This document shows positions 27,280 through 34,450 of a stretch of DNA of 64,000 nt, in pieces. The notes under the pieces were generated by a model. That model was not told where the DNA came from. It did not search any database and saw nothing but the letters and a program-made list of their open reading frames with translations. Source of the DNA: Flavobacteriales bacterium (lineage in GTDB: Bacteria; Bacteroidota; Bacteroidia; NS11-12g; UBA955); NCBI GenBank assembly GCA_947496375.1, contig CANMCY010000005.1, forward strand, positions 62,001 to 126,000, given 5' to 3'. A program made the translations under genes and the position numbers. Each line of letters opens with the position of its first letter. Position 1 is the first letter of the stretch.

Positions 27280-27799
27280 ACGGTGATTTTTTGATTAAGT
27301 CTGTCCATATCCCATTTTCCTTGGTTTTATTAAAGCCTAGTTTTGATAATATGTGCATCGAAATGGTATTGTCTCGGTGAACCTGTGCCAGAATCGATGG
27401 CAGTTTGAGTGAAAGAAAACCCCATTCTACACAAGTTTTCACTGCGTCTGTAGCAATGCCCTTCCCCCTAAATTCAGGGTGCAATCTATAGGATAAGTCA
27501 ATCTGGTTGCTGAGGTCCTTTCGCACCCTGAGGCCACACAAGCCGGCCAGTAAGCCACTATCATTATGCTCTATAGCCCATAACCCGAATCCATGACGCT
27601 TGTAATGAGGGTAGTAATTAAGCCATGATATAATATCAGACAGGGATTGCTGCCGCAATAGTCGGGTAAATCTCCGAGTTTCAATGTCAGTATGGATTTC
27701 CAGGATTCTCGGTGCATCATGAAGTTCCATTTTGCGAAATCGACAGCCGGTTGTTTGGGAAAGTAATGGAATTTGCATGGCTGATGCAATGTTACCCAT
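27254..27799 (-). CDS. GNAT family N-acetyltransferase (RimJ/RimL-like)
   Basis: The 181-residue protein has the GNAT fold signatures of the RimJ/RimL group: the opening CRFRKMELHDAPRILEIHTD, a central strand LAGLCGLRV, the acetyl-CoA pyrophosphate loop HPEFRGKGIATDAVKTCVEWGF and the closing SMHILSKLGFNKTKE. Such enzymes acetylate ribosomal-protein N-termini, other proteins or small amines; the substrate cannot be told. Starts at 27799 and 27778 are both possible; the first leaves only 19 bases to the divergent mazG-like start. Confidence 0.85.
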   Translation of the reverse strand: MGNIASAMQIPLLSQTTGCRFRKMELHDAPRILEIHTDIETRRFTRLLRQQSLSDIISWLNYYPHYKRHGFGLWAIEHNDSGLLAGLCGLRVRKDLSNQIDLSYRLHPEFRGKGIATDAVKTCVEWGFLSLKLPSILAQVHRDNTISMHILSKLGFNKTKENGIWTDLIKKSPFKTEIQSG

Positions 27800-27806
27800 T
27801 GATTCT

Positions 27807-27814
27807 TATGTTTG
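27807..27814 (+). promoter_or_regulatory. Candidate -7 box for the mazG-like gene
   Basis: TATGTTTG matches TAnnTTTG and ends four bases before ATG 27819, so transcription would begin at the start codon. Confidence 0.55.
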
Positions 27815-27818
27815 CAAT

Positions 27819-28157
27819 ATGCAGGAAATTACGCTTTCACAGGCCCAGCAGAGGGTAGATGAATGGATCAAAAATGTTGGGGTACGTTATTTTTCAGAAT
27901 TGACCAACATGGCAGTTTTAACCGAGGAAGTGGGAGAACTGGCGCGTATCATGGCCAGAACTTATGGCGACCAGAGTTTCAAAGAAACAGATTTAAACAG
28001 GAAGCTGGGAGATGAAATGGCAGATGTGCTTTGGGTATTAATTTGCCTTGCCAATCAAACCGGTGTGAATCTGACGGAGGCCTTTGAGCAAAATTTGCAG
28101 AAAAAACAGGACAGGGATTCAGAAAGGCATAAAAACAACCCCAAACTAAATCCCTGA
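27819..28157 (+). CDS. MazG-like nucleotide pyrophosphohydrolase
   Basis: An all-alpha NTP pyrophosphatase that would hydrolyse (d)NTPs, often non-canonical ones, to monophosphates. The start at MQEITLSQAQQ gives 112 residues, typical for the single-domain type. The metal-binding motif EExxE is seen in VLTEEVGELARI, with the second acidic helix LGDEMADVLWVLICLANQTG. A longer frame upstream is rejected because the -7 box sits inside it. It is transcribed alone, divergent from the GNAT gene. Confidence 0.9.
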   Translation: MQEITLSQAQQRVDEWIKNVGVRYFSELTNMAVLTEEVGELARIMARTYGDQSFKETDLNRKLGDEMADVLWVLICLANQTGVNLTEAFEQNLQKKQDRDSERHKNNPKLNP

Positions 28158-28224
28158 ACTTCTGCTTACGACAGAATGACTTTGTTTAACGACTAGCAGG
28201 CAAACATTCCACAGGGCTATTCGT

Positions 28225-28232
28225 TACCTTTG
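28225..28232 (+). promoter_or_regulatory. Candidate -7 box for the mevalonate operon
   Basis: TACCTTTG matches TAnnTTTG and ends eight bases before the TTG start of the type 2 isomerase gene. It is the only clear promoter candidate for the six-gene isoprenoid operon, whose genes otherwise lie close together or overlap. Confidence 0.55.
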
Positions 28233-28240
28233 TATTCATT

Positions 28241-29248
28241 TTGGAAAATAACGATCTCAGCTCCCGCAAAACAGATCATATTCAGCTGGCCTTCGAGGCA
28301 CAATCCAAAGGCCTGGATGATCGATTCTATTACGAGCCCATGCTTCATGCGCACCCGGTTTCCGGTGCTATCCCCCCGTTGCAGCTGGCCGGAAAGGTTT
28401 TAAAGGCCCCATTGTGGATCAGTAGCATGACCGGCGGAGCACAGCTGGCGGGCAACATTAACCGCAATCTGGCTTTGGCCTGTAAAAATTTTGGCCTTGG
28501 GATGGGTTTGGGCAGCTGTCGGTCTTTGCTTGAAAGCAATGACTATTTTCATGATTTTGCTGTTCGGAAATTTATGGGGGATCAGCCATTATTTGCCAAT
28601 CTGGGAATTGCTCAGGTAGAGGAATTGCTTGCGCTTAACCAGTTTGAAAAAATTCGTGATATGGTTCGCCGGCTCGAGGCCGATGGTTTGATAATCCACG
28701 TAAATCCTTTGCAAGAATGGCTGCAGCCCGAAGGTGACCGAATTGTCAATCCGCCGATACACACCATTACACAATTTCTGGAAATGGCCGATTTTCCGGT
28801 CATGGTTAAAGAAGTGGGGCAGGGGTTTGGGCCTGCAAGTCTTCAGGCACTGGCACAATTACCGCTTGAAGCCATAGAATTCGGTGCCTCCGGTGGTACC
28901 AACTTTAGCATGCTCGAAAACCTGAGGCGTGATGATTTTTTCAGAGAACAGTTTGGTCCCGTGGCCAATATTGGCCACAATGCCAATGAAATGGTAAGCT
29001 GGGCCGCTGAACTTTGCACTGCTCCTGCAAATAGCGTTAAAACACGCGCATTCATTGTTTCCGGTGGAATCAAGAACTTTCTGGACGGTTATTATCACGT
29101 TCAGCGTTTGCCCTGGAAATCGCTCTATGCTCAGGCGTCGGCATTTTTGAAACATGCCATGCGCAGTGAAGATGAACTAATGGAATTTACCGAAAATCAG
29201 ATTCGGGGATTGGAACTTGCCTATACATTTCTTACCGTTAAAAAATGA
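28241..29248 (+). CDS. fni: Type 2 isopentenyl-diphosphate delta-isomerase (FMN-dependent)
   Basis: Interconverts IPP and DMAPP with reduced FMN and Mg2+ in the cytoplasm. The family landmarks are SSRKTDHIQLA at the N terminus, the WISSMTGGA strand, GMGLGSCRSLLES, the conserved HVNPLQEWLQPEGDR with active-site Gln and Glu, VKEVGQGF, the FGASGGTNFSMLE phosphate loop and the SGGIKN loop. Length 335 is usual. The start is TTG (MENNDLSSRK), with no better upstream codon. It heads the mevalonate operon and overlaps the HMG-CoA reductase gene by ATGA. Confidence 0.95.
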   Translation: MENNDLSSRKTDHIQLAFEAQSKGLDDRFYYEPMLHAHPVSGAIPPLQLAGKVLKAPLWISSMTGGAQLAGNINRNLALACKNFGLGMGLGSCRSLLESNDYFHDFAVRKFMGDQPLFANLGIAQVEELLALNQFEKIRDMVRRLEADGLIIHVNPLQEWLQPEGDRIVNPPIHTITQFLEMADFPVMVKEVGQGFGPASLQALAQLPLEAIEFGASGGTNFSMLENLRRDDFFREQFGPVANIGHNANEMVSWAAELCTAPANSVKTRAFIVSGGIKNFLDGYYHVQRLPWKSLYAQASAFLKHAMRSEDELMEFTENQIRGLELAYTFLTVKK

Positions 29249-30588
29249 AAAACACTCAGCCCGTCAAAGGATTTAGCAAACTTAGCAAACACGCAAAGCT
29301 GGAATGGCTTATATCCCGGTACAGCCAAAAACCGGAATTGTCGCAGTCTATGCTCAGCGGATACTGGCACGCTGATGCAGAAGTTCAAAAACTGCACGAT
29401 GAATTTATTGAAAATACCATCAGCAATTATTACCTGCCTTTTGGTGTTGCCCCCAATTTTCTGATCAACGGAAAGTTGTATGCATTGCCCATGGCCATAG
29501 AAGAGAGCAGCGTGGTAGCTGCAGCGGCTAAAGCAGCCAATTTTTGGCTGGATCGCGGCGGTTTTCAAACCCGTGTTATCAGCACCCGGAAAATAGGGCA
29601 TGTTCATTTTTTGTGGGAAGGAGCTGATCCACAGCAACTTTTCAGTTTTTTTGACAGGGTAAAAAGTAAGTTTTTTGATCAGGCAGAACCCCTCACACGC
29701 AATATGGTGCTTAGGGGTGGCGGTATTGCTGATATTCAGCTACGCGACAAAACCGAGCTTGAGCCGGGATATTACCAGCTGGAAGCAACATTTGAAACCT
29801 GCGACAGCATGGGTGCCAATTTTATCAACTCATGCCTGGAAAATTTTGCCAAAACACTGCAAACAGAAATCACTGAATATGACACATTAAACGCAGCGGA
29901 GCGTACCGTACAGGTAGTAATGAGCATTTTGAGTAATTACACCCCTGAATGCATTGTCAGAGCCGAGGTTTCTTGCAGTATTGATGAGATTAACGAGGGC
30001 AGTGGTATCGGAAATCGTGAGTTTGCCGATAAATTTTGCCGTGCCATTCGGATTGCAGAAATAGAGCCTTATCGGGCTGTAACGCACAATAAGGGCATTA
30101 TGAATGGCATTGACGCGGTGGTGCTGGCTACCGGCAACGATTTTAGGGCCGTGGAGGCATGTGCTCACGCTTTTGCCTCCCGAAGTGGCAGTTACCGCAG
30201 TCTTACCCATGCTGAAATTGTAAATAATCGATTTGTTTTTTCATTGAATATTCCCTTATCGCTGGGAACCGTAGGAGGTATTACCAACCTGCATCCCATG
30301 GTGAAATTTGCCCATGAAATTCTCGGTAATCCGGGTGCTGCAGAATTGATGCAGATAGTGGCTGTTGCAGGTCTGGCCCAAAACTTCAGCGCCGTGCGCA
30401 GTCTCATCACCAGCGGTATACAAAAAGGACACATGAAGATGCATTTGCTGAATATTCTCAACCAGCTGGAGGCCACCGATGAGGAGAAAGAAAAGATTGT
30501 GGATTACTTCAAGGATCATGTGGTCAGTTATTCAGAGGCCGTTCGGGTGTTTTGCAGTTTACGCGGGGTGACCGCCCAATCCAATTAA
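29245..30588 (+). CDS. mvaA: Hydroxymethylglutaryl-CoA reductase, class II
   Basis: Reduces HMG-CoA to mevalonate with two NAD(P)H, the committed step of the mevalonate pathway. The 447-residue soluble protein shows class II landmarks: PMAIEESSVVAAAAKAA (catalytic Glu at 86/87), the catalytic Lys and Asp in THNKGIMNGIDAVVLATGND, LGTVGGITNLHP, and the catalytic His in IQKGHMKMHLLNI. Class II enzymes often prefer NADH and can run in degradation, but the operon partners here show a biosynthetic role. It overlaps fni by four bases and the next kinase follows after three. Confidence 0.95.
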   Translation: MKNTQPVKGFSKLSKHAKLEWLISRYSQKPELSQSMLSGYWHADAEVQKLHDEFIENTISNYYLPFGVAPNFLINGKLYALPMAIEESSVVAAAAKAANFWLDRGGFQTRVISTRKIGHVHFLWEGADPQQLFSFFDRVKSKFFDQAEPLTRNMVLRGGGIADIQLRDKTELEPGYYQLEATFETCDSMGANFINSCLENFAKTLQTEITEYDTLNAAERTVQVVMSILSNYTPECIVRAEVSCSIDEINEGSGIGNREFADKFCRAIRIAEIEPYRAVTHNKGIMNGIDAVVLATGNDFRAVEACAHAFASRSGSYRSLTHAEIVNNRFVFSLNIPLSLGTVGGITNLHPMVKFAHEILGNPGAAELMQIVAVAGLAQNFSAVRSLITSGIQKGHMKMHLLNILNQLEATDEEKEKIVDYFKDHVVSYSEAVRVFCSLRGVTAQSN

Positions 30589-30591
30589 GTT

Positions 30592-31521
30592 GTGAAATCC
30601 TATTTTTCACACGGTAAAATTTTGCTGGCCGGCGAATACGCTGTGATGTGTGGTGTGGAGGCCCTGGCCCTGCCTGTAAAAGCGGGTCAATGGCAACATG
30701 TATGGGAAATGCCCGCAAAAGGAGTGTCTAAACTGGTGTGGCAAAGCAAAGAAGCAGACGGAACCGTTTGGTTTGAATGCAGAATAGACACGGATATTAT
30801 GCATGTATCAGAAACAGATAACACGACATATTCTGATACTTTACTGAAGCTTTTATTGCATATCAAAGAGCAAAAACCGGATTTCTTTTTGCACAAAAAT
30901 ATTCGCATTGAGACTGAATGTGAATTTGACAGAACCTTTGGACTGGGCAGCAGCAGCACCCTGGTTTGCAATTTGGCCAAATGGAGTGGTGTGAATGCGC
31001 ATGATTTGCAGGAACGTGTATTGGGTGGCAGCGGATATGATATTGCCGTGGGAAATCTGGGTAAACCACTGGTATATTGGCGCGAACAATCCGAGCCCAA
31101 TTGGTCTGCATGGCAATTGCCCGTTGATTTTACCCAACATTGGTATCTGGCCTTTCCGGGTAAAAAGCAAAATAGTCGCGAAGCATTGAATGACGTTAAA
31201 AAGCAGCTGGAAATCATACAGACTGATGTTGCGCTCCTTCAGCAGATGAATGCCTGCATTCAGGCCATTAAAACACCGCGCAGTTTGCCCATGCTGGAGG
31301 CGATGCTTGAAATGTGGCAGGCGTTGCTGGCTCAGCGTCTTGATTTGCCACGTCCTTATGAAACCCTGGGTTTATCGCCCGTTAGGGGGGGATTGTGCAA
31401 ATATCTGGGGGCTTGGGGTGGGGATGTGTTGCTCATCAACCATACTTTTCTGGAGGCCAATGAATCTGCATTTGAAAATATGCAACTTGTTCCCTGGAAT
31501 GAGTTTGTAATCTCAATATAG
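30592..31521 (+). CDS. GYDIA-family GHMP kinase, candidate phosphomevalonate kinase
   Basis: This 309-residue protein (GTG start) belongs to the GHMP kinase superfamily, as shown by the N-terminal strand HGKILLAGEYAVMCG, the ATP-binding GLGSSSTLV (about residues 117-125) and the motif GSGYDIAVGNLG (147-158) that names the GYDIA group. Near residue 270 KYLGAWGGDVLLI aligns with the GAGGGDC motif 3 of phosphomevalonate kinases. Its operon holds mevalonate kinase, decarboxylase, reductase and isomerase, but no recognised phosphomevalonate kinase. I infer it phosphorylates 5-phosphomevalonate to 5-diphosphomevalonate. Alternatives are a second mevalonate kinase or a kinase of another small molecule. 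Confidence 0.85.
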   Translation: MKSYFSHGKILLAGEYAVMCGVEALALPVKAGQWQHVWEMPAKGVSKLVWQSKEADGTVWFECRIDTDIMHVSETDNTTYSDTLLKLLLHIKEQKPDFFLHKNIRIETECEFDRTFGLGSSSTLVCNLAKWSGVNAHDLQERVLGGSGYDIAVGNLGKPLVYWREQSEPNWSAWQLPVDFTQHWYLAFPGKKQNSREALNDVKKQLEIIQTDVALLQQMNACIQAIKTPRSLPMLEAMLEMWQALLAQRLDLPRPYETLGLSPVRGGLCKYLGAWGGDVLLINHTFLEANESAFENMQLVPWNEFVISI

Positions 31522-31543
31522 CGAAAAAAAACGACAAAAACAA

Positions 31544-32572
31544 GTGAAATCGACCTATCGTTGCTCGTCTAACATAGCCCTGGTAAAGTACTGGGGTAAG
31601 AAAACCGGTGGTATTCAGCTTCCGGCCAACCCTAGTATTAGTTTTACCCTTAGGGACTTGTATACTGAGACCACTGTTTCAGTTGAAGGAAACAATACCA
31701 CCGGAAAACCGGCGTTTGATTTCTTTTTTGAGGGACAGCCCAAACCTAGCTTTATACCGAAACTTAGCGATTTTTTCGATCGTGTTGAGCGTGAATACAG
31801 CATTTTGAAAGCATTTCGACTGCATATTCACTCATCCAATAATTTTCCGCATGGAACCGGCATTGCCAGTAGTGCTTCAGGATTTGGCGCATTATCCTGC
31901 TGCCTTGCAGCACTGGAGCATCAACATACAGGCAAGGTTTTGGAATCTGAACAAATCAGCCGCACGGCCCGTTTGGGGAGTGGCAGTGCCTGTCGCAGTA
32001 TGTATGAAGAACCCGCCATCTGGGGTATTCACCCGGAAATTGAAGGCAGCAATGATGAATTTGCCATTCCCTTGCCATACCCTATGCATAGTGCATTTCA
32101 TGAGATGATGGATGCGGTTCTGATTATTGATGCGGGCGAAAAATCGGTAAGCAGCACCGTGGGGCATGGATTATTGAAGGGGAACCCTTTTGCTGCTGCC
32201 CGATATGGAGAAGCTACTTTGCATCTTACGGAAATAATCCAGGCCCTGAAAACCGGCAATATGTCTGACTTTATCCGAATTGTGGAGCAAGAAGCGCTGC
32301 AATTGCATGCCATGATGATGCTCAGCAACCCATATTTTATTCTCATGCGTCCCGCTACACTGTCGGTAATTGAAGCGGTTTGGGCGTTTAGAAGGGATAC
32401 CGGCATTTCACTTATGTTTACCCTTGATGCCGGCGCTAATGTGCATCTGCTATTTCCAAAAGCTCAATATCAGCAAGTTAAAAACTTTATTGAGTCCCAA
32501 TTGTTAGAATATTGTCAGAACAAACAGTACTTTTGCAGTGCAATAGGTGCTGCTCCGGTTCGAATTGAGTAA
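31544..32572 (+). CDS. mvaD: Diphosphomevalonate decarboxylase
   Basis: ATP-dependent decarboxylation of 5-diphosphomevalonate to isopentenyl diphosphate. Landmarks in the 342 residues are the N-terminal NIALVKYWGKK, the ATP loop GTGIASSASGFGALS, the Arg in RLGSGSACRSMYEEPAIWG, and the catalytic Asp in FTLDAGANVHLLF. The Lys-Arg-Asp set of true decarboxylases is therefore present, unlike the mevalonate 3-kinases of some archaea. GTG start, 22 bases after the GYDIA kinase. Confidence 0.94.
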   Translation: MKSTYRCSSNIALVKYWGKKTGGIQLPANPSISFTLRDLYTETTVSVEGNNTTGKPAFDFFFEGQPKPSFIPKLSDFFDRVEREYSILKAFRLHIHSSNNFPHGTGIASSASGFGALSCCLAALEHQHTGKVLESEQISRTARLGSGSACRSMYEEPAIWGIHPEIEGSNDEFAIPLPYPMHSAFHEMMDAVLIIDAGEKSVSSTVGHGLLKGNPFAAARYGEATLHLTEIIQALKTGNMSDFIRIVEQEALQLHAMMMLSNPYFILMRPATLSVIEAVWAFRRDTGISLMFTLDAGANVHLLFPKAQYQQVKNFIESQLLEYCQNKQYFCSAIGAAPVRIE

Positions 32573-32578
32573 AATATC

Positions 32579-33517
32579 ATGCTAAAAGATACCCTCTATT
32601 ATTCCAAAATTTTACTGTTCGGTGAGTATGGTATCATTGAAAATGCCATGGGCTTAAGCATTCCGTATCACTTCTATAAAGGGAAGTTGCTGATGGCAGG
32701 AGCAGAAATGACCGATGAGCAAAAGGAAAGTAACCAAAGCTTGCGGAATTACTGGCAGTACCTCGCAGACGAAAATAATCTGTTGACCCGATTCCTGAAT
32801 CTGGACAGAATGAGCGGGGATATTGCCTGTGGATTGTACTTTGACAGCAGTATCCCGCAAGGATTTGGTGTGGGTAGCAGTGGTGCACTGGTTGCGGCCA
32901 TATACGATACCTACGCCCTAAATCCGATCAATCCTGACTCAGTGAGCGAGAACGATGATTTGCTGCAGCTTAAGCAGTTGTTGTCAACAATGGAGAGTTA
33001 TTTTCACGGAAAAAGTTCCGGTCTGGATCCCCTGATTTGTTATCTAAATCTGCCGATTCTGGTAAAGGGAAAAACAGAACTGGGCGCTGTGGCAATTCCT
33101 GACGAGAATACGCTCGGTAAAGGAGCGATCTTCCTTATGGATAGTGGCTCACCCGGCAAAACGCAGGGTATGGTTTCCTTGTTTCTGCAAAAATTAAAGG
33201 ATGATGGTTTTAGAAACCTGGTAAGAACTCAACTTAAAAAATACAACGATGAATGTGTGAAAGCATTCCTCAAAGGCGATACAGGCCCCCTGTTTGATAA
33301 CTTGAAACAGCTCTCAACCCTGTTTTTGGAAAATTTCAGACCCATGATCCCCGATCGGTTTGAAACCCTCTGGAGAAAAGGTATAGAGACCAATGCATAT
33401 TACCTGAAACTTTGCGGAAGCGGCGGTGGAGGTTTCGTGCTTGGTTTTACCGAAGATCTGGAAAAGGCACAGATATTACTAAAAGGCCATAAATTGCAGG
33501 TCATTCACCAGTTTTGA
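32579..33517 (+). CDS. mvk: Mevalonate kinase
   Basis: Phosphorylates mevalonate at O5. The 312-residue GHMP kinase has KILLFGEYGIIENAMGLSIP, the ATP loop GFGVGSSGALVAA (about residues 95-107), a catalytic Asp in GKSSGLDPLICY (D150) that matches the mevalonate kinase SGxD motif, and motif 3 CGSGGGGFVLGF near the C terminus. It starts six bases after the mvaD stop and its stop overlaps the region before the UbiA gene. The GEYG in place of GEHA is a minor departure common in Bacteroidota. Confidence 0.9.
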   Translation: MLKDTLYYSKILLFGEYGIIENAMGLSIPYHFYKGKLLMAGAEMTDEQKESNQSLRNYWQYLADENNLLTRFLNLDRMSGDIACGLYFDSSIPQGFGVGSSGALVAAIYDTYALNPINPDSVSENDDLLQLKQLLSTMESYFHGKSSGLDPLICYLNLPILVKGKTELGAVAIPDENTLGKGAIFLMDSGSPGKTQGMVSLFLQKLKDDGFRNLVRTQLKKYNDECVKAFLKGDTGPLFDNLKQLSTLFLENFRPMIPDRFETLWRKGIETNAYYLKLCGSGGGGFVLGFTEDLEKAQILLKGHKLQVIHQF

Positions 33518-33522
33518 ATAGG

Positions 33523-34410
33523 ATGACCGGCCTAAGCCGGAAAAAATGGATCAAACTTACCTTGCTGCTGGGTGCGGTGCGGTGGTATAATGTGCTGTTG
33601 TTAACGGCTGCACAATATATACTTGCTTTTTTTATTTTTGGTGAAAACAGGACGCCTGAACAGATTTTCCTGGATCGCAAATTGCATCTGATTGTGCTGG
33701 CTAATGCCTTTGCCGTGGCGGGTGCATTTCTCATCAACGTGTTTTATGATGCCGATAAAGATCTGGTGAATCGTTCAAAATTCGCCACGTTGTATCGTTT
33801 GATTGGTCAGGAATACGTGCTGAACATCTACGTAATTTTTTGTGTGACTGCAGCACTACTGGCATTGATGGCTTCATTGAAAGTATTTCTGTTCATGGCC
33901 GTATTTGTGTTCATTCTCTGGTTCTACAGCCACAAATTACAAAAAATACCCCTTTTGAGGGAGGTTTCGGCCTCTCTGCTGGCGCTGGCGCCGCTGTTGA
34001 CCGTGTGGCTTCATTTTGGAGATATGCATACGGGATTGCTTTTATATCTGGGAAGCTTATTTATGTTGTCATTTACCCGAGAAGTAATCAAAGATTTACA
34101 GGGCAATAAAGGCAATATCATTTTTGGTTACACTACCATGGTGGTGGTAACCGGAACCCGCTTTGCAAGAAAGTGGCTGCTGGTGCTGAATATGCTGCTT
34201 CTTTCACTGTGGTTGCTGGGAAATGCCAATTTTAATCATGGAATGGGTTTTTACAGCATGGTCAGTTTAATTTCTGCATCACTGTCATTCCTGGTGAGTG
34301 CCATTGTGGGCAGCACCTCCGGCAGTCAGGTTCTTTCATCGGCTGATGCCATCCTCAAGGCCGGTATTGTGATCCACTTACTTTCACCGGTAGTGGTGGT
34401 GTGGATGTAA
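33523..34410 (+). CDS. UbiA-family prenyltransferase
   Basis: A 295-residue membrane protein (ATG 33523; TTG 33514 is an alternative) with eight or nine hydrophobic helices. The first Asp-rich motif, N72-x3-D76-x3-D80 (NVFYDADKD), binds the prenyl diphosphate via Mg2+. The second, REVIKDLQGNKGN, keeps D191 but has Asn at 195 and 198 where many members have Asp. The TREVIKD context resembles (di)geranylgeranylglyceryl-phosphate synthases more than UbiA or MenA. As the last gene of the mevalonate operon it presumably uses the operon's product. A role in menaquinone or haem O synthesis cannot be excluded. Exact substrate is unknown. Confidence 0.8.
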   Translation: MTGLSRKKWIKLTLLLGAVRWYNVLLLTAAQYILAFFIFGENRTPEQIFLDRKLHLIVLANAFAVAGAFLINVFYDADKDLVNRSKFATLYRLIGQEYVLNIYVIFCVTAALLALMASLKVFLFMAVFVFILWFYSHKLQKIPLLREVSASLLALAPLLTVWLHFGDMHTGLLLYLGSLFMLSFTREVIKDLQGNKGNIIFGYTTMVVVTGTRFARKWLLVLNMLLLSLWLLGNANFNHGMGFYSMVSLISASLSFLVSAIVGSTSGSQVLSSADAILKAGIVIHLLSPVVVVWM

Positions 34411-34438
34411 TTCTCTTTTTATCCGGGTTGCTGCGTTT

Positions 34439-34446
34439 TATCTTCG
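34439..34446 (+). promoter_or_regulatory. Candidate -7 box for priA (one mismatch)
   Basis: TATCTTCG differs from TAnnTTTG in one base and ends four bases before the GTG start of priA. The same spacing is seen at four other genes in this window. Confidence 0.35.
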
Positions 34447-34450
34447 CAGT

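Noticed and set aside
31522-31543. A-rich stretch between the GYDIA kinase and mvaD as a phase-variation tract
   Set aside because: It is only eight A residues, intergenic and short, typical of spacer sequence.
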